Positions 46,296-56,005 of a stretch of 64,000 nucleotides of DNA are shown here, in pieces. This DNA is from Chloroflexota bacterium (GTDB lineage Bacteria; Chloroflexota; UBA6077; SHYK01): positions 86,065 through 150,064 of the forward strand of contig DASRDP010000058.1 of assembly GCA_035652535.1 (NCBI GenBank), written 5' to 3'. Under the pieces are notes generated by a model, which searched no databases, had not been told where the DNA came from, and was given only the letters and a program-made list of their open reading frames with translations. The position numbers and the translations under genes were made by a program. How positions within the stretch are numbered: position 1 is the stretch's first letter; each line of letters opens with the position of its first letter.

Positions 46296-47779
46296 AATGC
46301 CCCTGCCGCCGCGAGGACGGCGGGAATCGTCCGCGCGAGAATCTGGATGTCGAGACTCAGCGACCAATTCTCGATGTAGTAGATGTCCAGCATGACCATC
46401 TCGTCGAAGCTCAGCTCGCTTCGGCCGCTCACCTGCCACAGACCGGTCAGGCCGGGCACGACCTCGAGGCGTCGGCGGTGCCAGTCTTCGTACCGCTCGA
46501 CCTCGGCCGGAATTGGGGGTCGCGGCCCGACCAGGCTCATCTCGCCGCGAAGCACGTTCCACAGCTGGGGCAGCTCGTCAAGGCTCGTGCGGCGCAACAC
46601 GCGACCGACCCGCGTGAGACGCGGATCATCGCGAATCTTGAAGATGGGGCCATCCGCTTCATTCCGATCGATGAGGGCGTCCACCTCGTCCTCGGCACGA
46701 TCGCGCATCGATCGATACTTGTACACGATGAAGGGCGCGCCGCCCTTTCCGAGACGGATCTGGCGAAAGAAGATTCCGCCCGGCGAGTCGAGCTTGATTG
46801 CGACCGCGATGAGGATGCACAGGGGGGCGAGGGCCACGAGCAAGAGAGCGCTCGCCACGACGTCGATGAGCCGTTTGACGACCTGGTTCCAGCCCTCGAG
46901 GGGAGACTCTCCGACCCGGAATACCGGGATCCCGCCCACGGTTTCCAGGTTGAGGTGGCTGAGCCGCAGGTCGAAGAGATCCGGCACCAGGCTAAAGGCG
47001 ACACCATCCCGCCGGCAATGCTCCAGGACCCAGAGCGCCTCGGTGTGGCGGTCGGCCGGCAGGGCGACGATCACGCGGTTGATCTCGAGCTGTCCGATGA
47101 GGGTGGGGAGGTCTTCCACCGCGCCCAGGACGGAGAACCGTCCGAAGTTGCCGTTCACGCCGCGATCGACAAACCCGAGCACCTGATAGCCCAGGTGGCG
47201 CTGCTGCGCCAGGAGCTGCATCACCATCCGGGCCAACCGGTGATTTCCGACTACGATGACCCGCTCCGTTCCATACCCGGCCCGGTAGAGGCGCGCCAGA
47301 AGGGCGCGCAAGAGAATTCGGCCGCCGATGCCCAAGACACAGGCCAGCATCCACGCGTAGATGAACATGAGTCGCGATGAGGCCGGGTACCGGGCCATGG
47401 ACACAGCGGCGAACACCAGCATCGTGGCGGCGGCCGCCGTCCCGATGAATGAGGTCGCCTCGCTGGACATCGACGTCCCGCGGGGGAGCGCGTACGCCCC
47501 CCGCAGCTGATTCCCCACGACACAGGCGAGCACGAAGAGGACCAGCACCGGGGCGTACGCGGAATACGGCGCGTCGCTCTCCCCGGGGACGTCCCCGCCG
47601 ATTTCGTTGACATAACGCAGCCAGTAGGCGAGCGAGAACGCCGCGGCCCCGGAAGCAATGTCCAGGATGACCAGCGATGCGAGCTGGAGCCGTCGCTGAG
47701 TTGACAGGCCACCCCACTGGCGAGCGCGCGCGACAGATTGCGCGCGGGATTCGGCGCTCGACTGATGGGCTATCGTCAT
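46292..47779 (-). CDS. Polyprenyl-phosphate hexose-1-phosphate transferase (WbaP/WcaJ type)
   Basis: 495 residues. Four N-terminal TMs (about 30-160), a CoA-binding-like Rossmann domain (VIVVGNHRLARMVMQLL), a fifth hydrophobic segment (about 300-325) and the catalytic PglC-like domain: FRQIRLGKGGAPFIVYKYRSM, RLTRVGRVLRRTSLDELPQLWNVLRGEMSLVGPRP and PGLTGLWQVSGRS. It transfers a sugar-1-phosphate from a UDP-sugar to undecaprenyl phosphate, starting a repeat unit. It overlaps the flanking glycosyltransferase genes by 4 bp on both sides. Confidence 0.93.
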   Translation of the reverse strand: MTIAHQSSAESRAQSVARARQWGGLSTQRRLQLASLVILDIASGAAAFSLAYWLRYVNEIGGDVPGESDAPYSAYAPVLVLFVLACVVGNQLRGAYALPRGTSMSSEATSFIGTAAAATMLVFAAVSMARYPASSRLMFIYAWMLACVLGIGGRILLRALLARLYRAGYGTERVIVVGNHRLARMVMQLLAQQRHLGYQVLGFVDRGVNGNFGRFSVLGAVEDLPTLIGQLEINRVIVALPADRHTEALWVLEHCRRDGVAFSLVPDLFDLRLSHLNLETVGGIPVFRVGESPLEGWNQVVKRLIDVVASALLLVALAPLCILIAVAIKLDSPGGIFFRQIRLGKGGAPFIVYKYRSMRDRAEDEVDALIDRNEADGPIFKIRDDPRLTRVGRVLRRTSLDELPQLWNVLRGEMSLVGPRPPIPAEVERYEDWHRRRLEVVPGLTGLWQVSGRSELSFDEMVMLDIYYIENWSLSLDIQILARTIPAVLAAAGAF

Positions 47780-48924
47780 GCGTTGGCCATCGCGGCGTGG
47801 TAGACGGCCAGCGTCTCGGTCGCGGTTCTGTGCCAGGAGAATGCCGACGATCGCTGCAGGCCGCTCGCAACGAGTCGGGCCCGCAGCGCTTCATCCTCTA
47901 ACACGCGCTGCATCCCCTCGGCGATTGCCGCCACGCTGGTGGGGGCAACCAGAACGGCCGAATCGCCTAGCACCTCCGGCATCGACGAGGTGCTGCTGGC
48001 GACGACGGGTGTGCCGCAAGCGAGCGCCTCAAGAGGTGGCAGTCCAAACCCCTCGTACTCGCTCGGGTAGACAAATAGGCTCGCGGCATTATACCAGAGG
48101 GGAATTTCGGCCTCCGGAACGTAACCCGCGAAGCGGATCGCGTCCCCCAGATCACGGCTCGACGCATGGCGCATGATTTCCGCGTCCCCCCATCCCTTCC
48201 CGCCGGCAAGTACCAGCGGCAGGGCTGTGACCCCCCGCCGACGAAGGTCTGCGTACGCGTCAATGAGCCGGACGAGGTTCTTCCTCGGCTCGATCGTGCC
48301 AAGGTAGAGGATGAACTGATCCGGGAGGCCCGCTCGTTGACGGAATTCCGCCAGGCGCGCCCGGTCTTCGATGGGACGGAACCGTTCGTCCACTCCGCAG
48401 TACACCGTGATCACGCGCCGCGGCGGAGCGCCGAGCAGACGAATGACGTCGCGACGAGTGGCCTCCGAGATCGTGATGACCCGGTCCGCGCGCCTCGCCG
48501 CGAACCGGACCATCCACCCCAGGTACGCGCGATTGGCGGTGGGAAAGGCCCGGGGGAGGAGCATGAACGTCAGGTCGAGGATGCTCACGACGCACGGGCC
48601 CCGCCATGCCATGGGCAGGGCATTCACCGGCCCGTGAAGAAGTGTGATGCCATCGCGACGGAGCACGCGGGGAAATAGCAGCTGCTCCCAGGCGACCCGC
48701 AGGGCCGGGCCAGCAGTCGGCCACCCGGCGTGCGCCACGCGAAAGCGGTCCGTGGCGGCAAGATCGTTTGGGAGGTCGACGTTGTCGGCGACGTAGGCGG
48801 TGACCTCCTCCACAGTGCTGGCCTGTCGGAGTCCCCGAAGAAGGTTGAGCACGTATCGACTCGACCCCGCAGCGCGATACGATTGGCGAGTCGAGATCAT
48901 CTGGGCATTGACGCCGATTTGCAT
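47776..48924 (-). CDS. GT4-family glycosyltransferase, first gene of the EPS operon
   Basis: 382 residues. GT-B fold with N-terminal IGVNAQMISTRQSYRAAGSSRYVLNLLRGL (WbdA/mannosyltransferase-B style), CGVDERFRP, LYLGTIEPRKNLVRLIDAYADL and the donor-site PSEYEGFGLPPLEALACGTPVVAS. Probable function: mannosyl or similar transfer onto the lipid-linked glycan. ATG 48924 with GGAG upstream; it overlaps the phosphotransferase gene by 4 bp. The 182-bp gap to the divergent NYN gene should hold the operon promoter; a TAGACT at 48960-48955 is a possible -10. Confidence 0.88.
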   Translation of the reverse strand: MQIGVNAQMISTRQSYRAAGSSRYVLNLLRGLRQASTVEEVTAYVADNVDLPNDLAATDRFRVAHAGWPTAGPALRVAWEQLLFPRVLRRDGITLLHGPVNALPMAWRGPCVVSILDLTFMLLPRAFPTANRAYLGWMVRFAARRADRVITISEATRRDVIRLLGAPPRRVITVYCGVDERFRPIEDRARLAEFRQRAGLPDQFILYLGTIEPRKNLVRLIDAYADLRRRGVTALPLVLAGGKGWGDAEIMRHASSRDLGDAIRFAGYVPEAEIPLWYNAASLFVYPSEYEGFGLPPLEALACGTPVVASSTSSMPEVLGDSAVLVAPTSVAAIAEGMQRVLEDEALRARLVASGLQRSSAFSWHRTATETLAVYHAAMANA

Positions 48925-49106
48925 CGTTGCTCCGGCGGCGGCTGGGATGGAGCGAGTCTACCGGATGGGCCGGCAACGCGGCCGTGGAAACGTCCCCGGA
49001 GACTTCCAGATCAATCCGCGGCGGTTCGAGAGCGTACAATGGTGCTTGCGGATGCACCCATCGGGTTTCCGCGAAATTTTGCTTGCTGTGCCTGGAGGAG
49101 CTTGCC

Positions 49107-50345
49107 TTGACCGGCACCGATGCGCCGCGCACCGGCGATGTCGCCATGTTCATCGACTGGGAGAACATCAAGTACAGCCTGCTCAATCGGGAGAACCGGC
49201 TCCCCAACGTGCAGGCGCTGAAGGAGGCGGCCGGCCGATTCGGACGCGTTGTAACGGCGAAAGCGTACGCCAACTGGCAGGAGGGCCATAACCTTCGCGA
49301 CCCGAACGATCTCTACTCGGTGGGAATCGAGCCGATTTACGTTCCGACGATCTTCATCGGTCCCGGCGATTCGACGACCGATGGCCTCCCCCGTCGGAAG
49401 AATTCCGTGGACATCAAGCTCGCCGTCGACACCGTTGAATTTGCGCTCCTGAACCCAACGGTCGCGACGTTCGTGTTCGTCACCGGCGATGGCGACTTCA
49501 TCCATCTCATCAACACGCTGCGCACTCGCGGCAAACAGGTCGTCATCATCGGCGCCTCGTGGAATACGAGCTGGCAGCTCACGAACAGCGCCGATCAGTT
49601 CATCGCCTACGACGTCGACGTGGACCCGGCAACCCCGCGCGCGGCGCCGCGACCTTCGCTCCCGCCGCTCGAGGACACGTTCAAGGTGCTGGCGGACGTG
49701 GTGAAGTATGTGCGGGAGAAACGGCGCCCGAATGTGTTCGCGCAGGTCAAGCTCCTCCTCGCTAGCCGGTTGGGAACCTTTGACGAGCAAGCGTACGGCT
49801 TCTCGAAGTTCAAGGACTTCATGAAAGAGGCGGAACGGCGCGGCTACGTCAAGACCCAGACCGTCGGGCTCACGGATCGCGTTTATCTCCCAGACGAGGA
49901 GATCGAGACCGGTATGTCCGCCGATACACCGCAGGAGGTGGAGAGCGAAACCGCGGAAGTGGCCAAGGAGGGCGAAGTCGCGCCCGAGCGGGTGGCGGAA
50001 CAGCCATCGGCCGAGCTGGCGGTGGCGGACGAAGGGAGACTGGCACCGCTCATCAAATTCGTCAACATGCTGGAGCAGAGTAGTCCCTTCATGTCCTTCA
50101 ACTACATCGTGAATCGCACGGCCGAATCGCGCGTCGTTCCCCTGTCGCTGTCAGAAATCTCTTCGCTCGTGGACCGCGCCATTCAGGACGGAATGTTTCT
50201 CACCGAATCGCGGACGATCCTCGATCGCGTGACGGGCGAGTACCGGGACATCAACATCTTTCGGCTCAATCGGCGCCATCCGCTCGTCGCCAACACGCTG
50301 ACGGACGAATACTCCCAGGAGCTGGCCCCCATCGGCATGGGGTAG
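49107..50345 (+). CDS. NYN-domain putative RNase with LOTUS/OST-HTH domain
   Basis: 412 residues from TTG 49107, supported by GGAGGAG 6 bp upstream. The N-terminal NYN (PIN-like) domain has the acidic residues in MFIDWENIKYSLLN, NSVDIKLAVDTVEFAL and FVTGDGDFIHLINTLRTRGK. A LOTUS-type RNA-binding helix-turn-helix follows (about 185-255: KVLADVVKYVREKRRPNVFAQ and YGFSKFKDFMKEAERRGYV). An acidic linker leads to a second winged-helix-like C-terminal segment. Predicted to bind and perhaps cleave RNA. It is divergent from the exopolysaccharide operon; a TACAAT at 49035-49040 could be its -10. Targets unknown. Confidence 0.82.
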   Translation: MTGTDAPRTGDVAMFIDWENIKYSLLNRENRLPNVQALKEAAGRFGRVVTAKAYANWQEGHNLRDPNDLYSVGIEPIYVPTIFIGPGDSTTDGLPRRKNSVDIKLAVDTVEFALLNPTVATFVFVTGDGDFIHLINTLRTRGKQVVIIGASWNTSWQLTNSADQFIAYDVDVDPATPRAAPRPSLPPLEDTFKVLADVVKYVREKRRPNVFAQVKLLLASRLGTFDEQAYGFSKFKDFMKEAERRGYVKTQTVGLTDRVYLPDEEIETGMSADTPQEVESETAEVAKEGEVAPERVAEQPSAELAVADEGRLAPLIKFVNMLEQSSPFMSFNYIVNRTAESRVVPLSLSEISSLVDRAIQDGMFLTESRTILDRVTGEYRDINIFRLNRRHPLVANTLTDEYSQELAPIGMG

Positions 50346-50374
50346 CGGTCGAACGCGGCCACCTCGCCCTCGGG

Positions 50375-50833
50375 CTAGGGCTCGGCCGGTCCTTCCAGCA
50401 GCATGCGCAGCGCGTAGAGCGCGTGCTCGTAAGACCGCCACCCGAACCCGGCCACGATCCCCGTCGCGACTTCGGCGGTCACCGACTGCCGTCGCCACGA
50501 CTCACGCGCGTGGATGTTGGAGAGATGGACCTCCACGATCGGGACCGTGAGCGACGCGAGCGCATCGCGGAGGGCGAGCGCATAGTGCGTGAGGGCGCCG
50601 GGATTCACCATGACGCCGTCAAGTCGGTCGACCCGTTGCTCGATCGCGTCGATAAGCGCCCCCTCGTGGTTCGACTGCACGATCTCCATCTCCCAGCCCC
50701 ACGAGCGGGCGCGGGAGCGCAGGGCCTCGTCGATTTGCGCCAGCGTCGTATGGCCGTAGATCTCCGGCTCGCGACGGCCGAGCGCCCCGAGGTTGGGTCC
50801 GTGGAGGACGAGCACCGTCGTCACCGAGCCCAC
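50375..50833 (-). CDS. aroQ: Type II 3-dehydroquinate dehydratase
   Basis: 152 residues. It removes water from 3-dehydroquinate in the shikimate pathway and assembles as a dodecamer. Motifs: LHGPNLGALGRREPEIYG (catalytic Tyr), VMVNPGALTHYALALRDAL and VEVHLSNIHARESWRRQS (catalytic His and sugar-ring contacts). It is the last gene of the aro operon, 43 bp after aroKB. The start may be the ATG at 50833 or the GTG three codons in. Confidence 0.95.
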   Translation of the reverse strand: MGSVTTVLVLHGPNLGALGRREPEIYGHTTLAQIDEALRSRARSWGWEMEIVQSNHEGALIDAIEQRVDRLDGVMVNPGALTHYALALRDALASLTVPIVEVHLSNIHARESWRRQSVTAEVATGIVAGFGWRSYEHALYALRMLLEGPAEP

Positions 50834-50876
50834 CTCCCCGGGGAGACGCCCGTGGCGAGGGCGGCCTCTTCTGCCG

Positions 50877-52598
50877 TCACGATTGCGCCAACCGAGCGGG
50901 GCGCGTTACGAGATCGATGGCCCGCTCGACGAGTTCGTCCGGGACGTCGCTCGTGACGCGCCCTCGGCCGAGTCCCGCCGGGAGGATCCATGCCAGTCGC
51001 GATCCGACGCGCTTCTTGTCGAGGCCAAGCGCCGCGTGGACGTCGGCGCGCTCGGCGAACTCGCACGACTGCGGAAGCCCGAGCCCCAGCAGGAGCTGTC
51101 GCTGGCGCTCTGTCGCATCCGGTGGATGGAGCCCCATCGTCGTTGCGATGTGGGCGGCGGCGGCCATCCCGATGGCCACCGCCTCGCCGTGAAGGAGCGT
51201 CTCGTAGCCGGTCGCGGCCTCGAGGGCGTGGCCGATGGTATGGCCGTAGTTGAGGATCGCCCGGGCGCCGGTCACGTCACGCTCGTCTTCCTCAACGAGC
51301 CGCGCCTTGAGCTGGACCGCCTTACGAATCGCGGTCACCGTTGCGTGTGGCTCGAGCGCGCGCAACTTCTCGCTGGTGCGCTCGATCTCATCGAAGAATG
51401 CAGCGTCCTGCACCACGGCGATCTTCACCACCTCTGCCCAGCCGGCCGCGACTTCGCGCGGCGGAAGGGTGGTGAGGACCTCGCGGTCGGCCAGCACGAG
51501 GCTCGGCTGATGGAATGCCCCGATGAGATTCTTCCCCCGGGGATGGTCGAAGCCGACCTTTCCGCCAACGCTCGAGTCGACCTGCGCCAGCACGGTCGTG
51601 GGAATCTGCACGAATCGAACGCCCCGAAGGATCGTCGCGGCGACGAAGCCGACCAGGTCGCCGATCACCCCGCCACCGAAGGCGACGATGACGTGCCCTC
51701 GCTCCGGTCGCTCTGCCAGCAGCGCGTCGTACAGGCAGGATACGGATTCGAGCGTCTTTCGCTCTTCGCCCCCCGCGATCGAGTGCCACGTGAAACGGAT
51801 ACCTTCGAGACCCGCGCGCAGTCGGGCACCGTGTAGGGCGTCGACGCGAGCGTCCACGACGACGTGGAGCGGCGCGTCCACCCCGCTGGCGCGCAACAGC
51901 CCGGCCGCGCGCTCGAGGAGCCCGTCGCCAACGTAGATCGGATATGTTTGGCTCGGCGTCCGGACGACGACGCTCGCCGGCGGGTAATTCACGGTCGCCT
52001 CTCCTCCCGGATCGCTGGCGCCGCCATCGCGGAGCGCGACGAGGATACGGTCTACGACCTCCGTCGGGGCGCAATCGGCGCCCACGCGCGCACCGACTTC
52101 AGCGTACAGCGATCTTCGGTCGCGCTCCAGCCGAGCGAGCCCTTCGGCGGCGCCGTCTTGCAGGAGGGGTCGGCCGTGATCCTCCGCCCGTGAGAGGCGC
52201 TCCACCAGCGTCGAGATGGGCGCATCGAGCCAAATGACGTCCCCCGCGCGGCGCATCGCTTCCCGATTCCGAGCATCGACGGGAAGGCCACCCCCGGTGG
52301 CGACGACGGACGCCGGCCGGGCACAGATGCGTGCCAGCGCTGCCCGCTCCAGCTCCCGGAATGTGGCTTCGCCCTCGTCGCGAAAGATCTCGGGGATGCT
52401 CTTGCCCGCCGTGCGCGCGATCGTTGCGTCGAGGTCCACGAAGGGGAGTGCGAGCTGCCGGGCGAGCAGCGGGCCAACGGTCGATTTTCCACTCCCGCTG
52501 AGGCCAATGAGAAACACGTGTCGGCGAATGGCTCGTCGGACCGGATCCGACGGCGCGCCGACGGGCCGCGTTGTGCTTTGGGATTTGCGCGGTAGCAC
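50877..52598 (-). CDS. aroKB: Fused shikimate kinase - 3-dehydroquinate synthase
   Basis: 573 residues joining two shikimate enzymes. Residues about 27-185 are AroK: P-loop GLSGSGKST, DLDATI, FRDEGEATFRELE, TGGGLP and the lid arginine DHGRPLL. Residues about 205-570 are AroB: VGDGLLE, GGEERKTLE, FGGGVIGDLVGFVAAT, DSSVGGKVGFDHPRGKNLIGAFHQP, the zinc ligands in EVVK, LNYGHTIGHALE and LLHGEAVAIG. The order kinase then synthase is the same as the AroKB fusions known in some bacteria. It lies 4 bp after aroE. Confidence 0.96.
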   Translation of the reverse strand: MLPRKSQSTTRPVGAPSDPVRRAIRRHVFLIGLSGSGKSTVGPLLARQLALPFVDLDATIARTAGKSIPEIFRDEGEATFRELERAALARICARPASVVATGGGLPVDARNREAMRRAGDVIWLDAPISTLVERLSRAEDHGRPLLQDGAAEGLARLERDRRSLYAEVGARVGADCAPTEVVDRILVALRDGGASDPGGEATVNYPPASVVVRTPSQTYPIYVGDGLLERAAGLLRASGVDAPLHVVVDARVDALHGARLRAGLEGIRFTWHSIAGGEERKTLESVSCLYDALLAERPERGHVIVAFGGGVIGDLVGFVAATILRGVRFVQIPTTVLAQVDSSVGGKVGFDHPRGKNLIGAFHQPSLVLADREVLTTLPPREVAAGWAEVVKIAVVQDAAFFDEIERTSEKLRALEPHATVTAIRKAVQLKARLVEEDERDVTGARAILNYGHTIGHALEAATGYETLLHGEAVAIGMAAAAHIATTMGLHPPDATERQRQLLLGLGLPQSCEFAERADVHAALGLDKKRVGSRLAWILPAGLGRGRVTSDVPDELVERAIDLVTRPARLAQS

Positions 52599-52602
52599 TG
52601 CG

Positions 52603-53493
52603 TTACCCCGCTCGCGTCGACGCCTGGAGGACCGCTCGCTCCGCGGCGCTCCGCATGGCCTCGATCGGGGCTCGCTGGCCGGTCCACAGCTCGAACGCGC
52701 CAGCGGCCTGATGGATCAACATCCCCAGGCCGCGCAGAGTCCGCGCGCCCCGGCGTGACGCCGCCCGCAGGAGCGCCGTCTCCGGAGGATTGTAGACGAG
52801 GTCGACGACCAGAGCACCCCGGGGTATGAGCGCTTCATCGATCGGCACGTCGTCCGATCGGAGGCCTACGGACGTGGCGTTGACGATCACCGACGCCCGA
52901 CTCAGCTCCAACTCGATCGCGTCGCCGCCGAGGGCGACGGAGCGGACGTCCGTACTGACCACCGCGTCTGACAGATCGGCCAGAAGGCGCTCCGCGCGCT
53001 CCAGGTGGCGATTCGCGACGACCAGCCTCGTCGCTCGGTCTTGGAGCGCGACGAGCGCGACAGCTCGTGCGGCCCCGCCAGCGCCCAGCACGAGGACGGC
53101 TTGCCCGGCGAGGGAGACGTGCGCCTCTTCGGCGAGCGATTGTCGGAAGCCGATGGTATCCGTGTTCGCCCCGGAGAGCGCCAGGCGGTGCGATTCGGAT
53201 GCCATGCCGGCCTGCGGACGAGGGACGACGGTGTTCACCGCTCCGACGATTCGCGCGTCACCGGTCACCTCGTCCAGCAACGGCACGATGGCTTCTTTGT
53301 GCGGGACCGTGACGTTGAAGCCGAGCAGCGCGCCCGCGCGCGCCTCCGAGACCCATCGACGGAGGTCGCCAGGGGCCACGTCGACCGCCCGGTAGGACGC
53401 GTCGATGCCGCGGGCCGCGAACGCCGCGTTGTGGATCGCGGGCGACAGCGAGTGGGCGATCGGGTGGCCCACGACGCATGCGATCAGCGTCAC
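52603..53493 (-). CDS. aroE: Shikimate dehydrogenase
   Basis: 296 residues. Reduces 3-dehydroshikimate with NADPH. Motifs: HPIAHSLSPAIHNAAF, FNVTVPHKEA (catalytic Lys), GANTDTIGF (catalytic Asp) and the nucleotide fold VLVLGAGGAARAVALVA with NRHLERAERL; the C-terminus has LIHQAAGAFELWTGQ. Start GTG 53493 overlaps the aroA stop by 4 bp (GTGA). Fourteen more codons are open upstream but lie within aroA. Confidence 0.95.
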   Translation of the reverse strand: MTLIACVVGHPIAHSLSPAIHNAAFAARGIDASYRAVDVAPGDLRRWVSEARAGALLGFNVTVPHKEAIVPLLDEVTGDARIVGAVNTVVPRPQAGMASESHRLALSGANTDTIGFRQSLAEEAHVSLAGQAVLVLGAGGAARAVALVALQDRATRLVVANRHLERAERLLADLSDAVVSTDVRSVALGGDAIELELSRASVIVNATSVGLRSDDVPIDEALIPRGALVVDLVYNPPETALLRAASRRGARTLRGLGMLIHQAAGAFELWTGQRAPIEAMRSAAERAVLQASTRAG

Positions 53494-54809
53494 GCGCCCT
53501 CGGGGCCGTGCGCCAGCCGCTGGAGGTCGTCCCAAAAGGCTGGATATGACACGGTGACGGACTCAGGCTGCAAGACCGCGACGGGGTTTCGCGCGACGAG
53601 GCCCGCGACCGCGAGAGCCATCGCCATCCGGTGGTCACGTCGGCTATCGGCGCTGCCACCTTCCAGGCTGCCGGCGCCGTGAACGACCATCCCGTCTGGT
53701 CGCTCCTCGATCTCCGCGCCGAGCCGACCGAGCTCCGCCGCCACCACGGCGATTCGATCCGATTCCTTGTATCGCAGCTCGGTCGCGTCGGAGATGACGG
53801 TATCACCGCTGGCCATACACGCGGCGACCGCGAGGATCGGCGCCTCGTCGATGAGGCGCGGGATCAGATCGCCGCCGACGGTCACGCCGCGAAGCTGGGA
53901 AGAGCAGGCGACGATATCAGCTACGGGCTCGCCTCCGGCGACACGTCGGTTCGTGACGCGAACGTCCGCCCCCATCATTGCCAGCACGTCCAGGAAGCCC
54001 GTCCTCCCCGCGCTCACGCCCACGTTGCGCACGGTGATTTCAGCGTCCGGGTGGACGCACGCGGCGACGACCCAGAAGGCCGCCGCCGACGTATCGCCCG
54101 GCACGACCACGTCGACGGCGCGCAGGGGATGGCCGCCGCGAATGGCGATGTCGCCCCCGTCCACGTGAATCGCGGCACCCTGCGCCGCCAACAGCCGTTC
54201 CGTATGGTCGCGCGATGCGGCCGGCTCGCGGATGTGCGTCTCGCCGTCGGCGAAGGATCCCGCCAGCAGGAGGCAGGATTTTACCTGGGCGCTGGCTACC
54301 GGTAGCGCATAGTCGATTGCACGCAGATCCCCTCCACGAATGGCCATCGGGAGAAAGTCGTCGTCCTGCCGGCCGAGGGCGGTCGCCCCCATCATGCGCA
54401 GGGGATCGATGATGCGGTCCATCGGTCGCGCCCGGAGGGAGGCATCCCCGGTTACGACGCTCAAGAACGGCTGGCCGGCCAGGATTCCGGCCAACAGGCG
54501 CGTCGTCGTGCCGGAGTTGCCGACGTCGAGCACGTCGTCGGGCTCGTGCAGGCCACGCGGGCCGTGGCCATGGACGATGCACGCGTTCGGACCCGTCTCG
54601 GTCACGGCGACGCCAAGCATGCGAACGCTGGCGATCGAGGAGCGCACGTCGTCGCCGAGGCCCAGGTTCTCCACGCGCGCGTCGCCCGACGCGATGGCGT
54701 TATGGAGAATCGCGCGGTGCGAGATCGACTTATCGCCGGGGACCGAGATCTCGCCGCGCAAGGATCGCGCGGGACTGACCACGCGCGAGGAGGCGCTCGT
54801 GGCGATCAT
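53490..54809 (-). CDS. aroA: EPSP synthase (3-phosphoshikimate 1-carboxyvinyltransferase)
   Basis: 439 residues. Transfers enolpyruvyl from PEP to shikimate-3-phosphate. Motifs: VPGDKSISHRA (Lys, Ser), GNSGTTTRLLAG, RPMDRIIDPLRMMGA, SAQVKSCLLLAG, IDEAPILAVAACMASG and ELRYKESDRIAVVA. In GNSGTTTRLLAG the Gly that class I enzymes need is present as GNSGT; I cannot classify inhibitor sensitivity from this alone. Start ATG 54809 lies 34 bp after aroF; a longer frame to 54902 would overlap aroF. Confidence 0.95.
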   Translation of the reverse strand: MIATSASSRVVSPARSLRGEISVPGDKSISHRAILHNAIASGDARVENLGLGDDVRSSIASVRMLGVAVTETGPNACIVHGHGPRGLHEPDDVLDVGNSGTTTRLLAGILAGQPFLSVVTGDASLRARPMDRIIDPLRMMGATALGRQDDDFLPMAIRGGDLRAIDYALPVASAQVKSCLLLAGSFADGETHIREPAASRDHTERLLAAQGAAIHVDGGDIAIRGGHPLRAVDVVVPGDTSAAAFWVVAACVHPDAEITVRNVGVSAGRTGFLDVLAMMGADVRVTNRRVAGGEPVADIVACSSQLRGVTVGGDLIPRLIDEAPILAVAACMASGDTVISDATELRYKESDRIAVVAAELGRLGAEIEERPDGMVVHGAGSLEGGSADSRRDHRMAMALAVAGLVARNPVAVLQPESVTVSYPAFWDDLQRLAHGPEGA

Positions 54810-54843
54810 CCGGGGGCCGCCGTCCGCGCGAGCGCGAGGCGCA

Positions 54844-55884
54844 TCAGCCGACCGCCGCCCGCGCCGAGACCATTTGACGACCCGTCGCCCGAACGACTGC
54901 ATCGAGCGACTGCATCATGTCAGCGAAGTTCTCATACGTGAGGGCCTGCGGGCCATCGGACCACGCATGATCCGGATCCGGGTGGACCTCGACGATGATC
55001 CCGTCGGCGCCCATTGCCGCCGCGGCCATCGCCATGGGCTTCACGAGGTACCACTTCCCCGTGCCGTGGCTCGGGTCCGCGATGATGGGCAGGTGCGTGA
55101 GGCGACGAGCCATGGCGATGGCGGACAGATCCAGCGTGTTGCGCAGCATCGTCTCGAAGGTGCGGATGCCCCGCTCGCAGAGCATCACGTTCTTGTTGCC
55201 CTCGGCCAGAATGTACTCGCTCGCCATCAGCCACTCTTCGATGGTGGCGGACATGCCGCGCTTCAGCATCACCGGCTTGCGTGACTGACCCACCCGTCGC
55301 AGCAACGGGAAGTTCTGCATGTTGCGGGTGCCAATCTGGAACACGTCGGTGTACTGCTCGACGAGGTCGACGTCTCCCGGCTCCATCACCTCGGTAATCA
55401 CGGGCAGGCCGCTTTTGGCGCGGGCTTCGGCCAGGTATTCGAGCCCCTCCTCGCCGAGTCCCTGAAAGCTGTAGGGCGACGTGCGGGGCTTGAACGCGCC
55501 TCCCCGCAGGAGGCGCGCACCGTGGGCGGCGACCGCCTGCGCCGTGCTAACGACGTGGTCGCGACTCTCGACTGAGCACGGACCGGCCATCACCACGAAA
55601 TCGCCGCCTCCGATCTGGATGCCACTGACGTCGATGACGGTGTCCACCGGCTTGAAGTCACGGCTGGCCAGCTTGTAGGGCTTGGAGATGCGCGTGGCGG
55701 ACTCCACTCCAGGCATCGCTTCGAAGTGCTCCTGGTAGTCGGGCGGGAAACCGGTGCCGATGACGCCGATCACGGTCCGCTCGGCGCCATGAGAAACCTC
55801 GGCCTGCCAACCGTCTTGCTCGATGCGTGCGATGACGCGCTGGACGTCCTCGCTGGTAGCCGTCTTGCCCATTACGATGATCAC
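54844..55884 (-). CDS. aroF: DAHP synthase, type I-beta with N-terminal regulatory FXD domain
   Basis: 346 residues. Condenses PEP and erythrose-4-phosphate, the first step of aromatic synthesis. Residues 1-65 form the ferredoxin-like (FXD) domain ([21 protein letters not shown]), which in the Thermotoga enzyme binds Tyr for feedback inhibition. The barrel has [55 protein letters not shown] and [11 protein letters not shown]. Start GTG 55884 is chosen because GGGAGGAT is placed 5-6 bp upstream. It is the first structural gene after the attenuator, so Tyr/Phe likely control it at both enzyme and transcription level. Confidence 0.95.
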   Translation of the reverse strand: MIIVMGKTATSEDVQRVIARIEQDGWQAEVSHGAERTVIGVIGTGFPPDYQEHFEAMPGVESATRISKPYKLASRDFKPVDTVIDVSGIQIGGGDFVVMAGPCSVESRDHVVSTAQAVAAHGARLLRGGAFKPRTSPYSFQGLGEEGLEYLAEARAKSGLPVITEVMEPGDVDLVEQYTDVFQIGTRNMQNFPLLRRVGQSRKPVMLKRGMSATIEEWLMASEYILAEGNKNVMLCERGIRTFETMLRNTLDLSAIAMARRLTHLPIIADPSHGTGKWYLVKPMAMAAAAMGADGIIVEVHPDPDHAWSDGPQALTYENFADMMQSLDAVVRATGRQMVSARAAVG

Positions 55885-55948
55885 CCGTATCCTCCCGAAT
55901 TTCTCCGCGTGCTGCGTTATCCACTGTTGCCTTCGCCGTCGGGCAAAC

Positions 55949-55980
55949 AAAAAAGCAGCCCGCCGGCGGCGGCTGCTTTT
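55949..55980 (-). terminator. Intrinsic terminator (attenuator) in the aro operon leader
   Basis: On the minus strand a 10-bp stem pairs AAAAGCAGCC (55980-55971) with GGCUGCUUUU (55960-55951), extended by three inner pairs past a bulge, and it ends in a run of six U (55954-55949). It lies 26 nt after the leader-peptide stop and about 64 nt before the aroF start. Its loop-side sequence CCGCCGGC (55969-55962) is complementary to leader bases 56021-56014, which would give an alternative antiterminator. Confidence 0.85.
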
Positions 55981-56005
55981 GCGACACAGGGCTCGTTGAT
56001 CAGAG

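Noticed and set aside
54810..54902. Upstream start of aroA giving 31 more residues
   Set aside because: Would overlap aroF by 59 bp with an Arg-rich non-conserved extension; ATG 54809 fits the family start.
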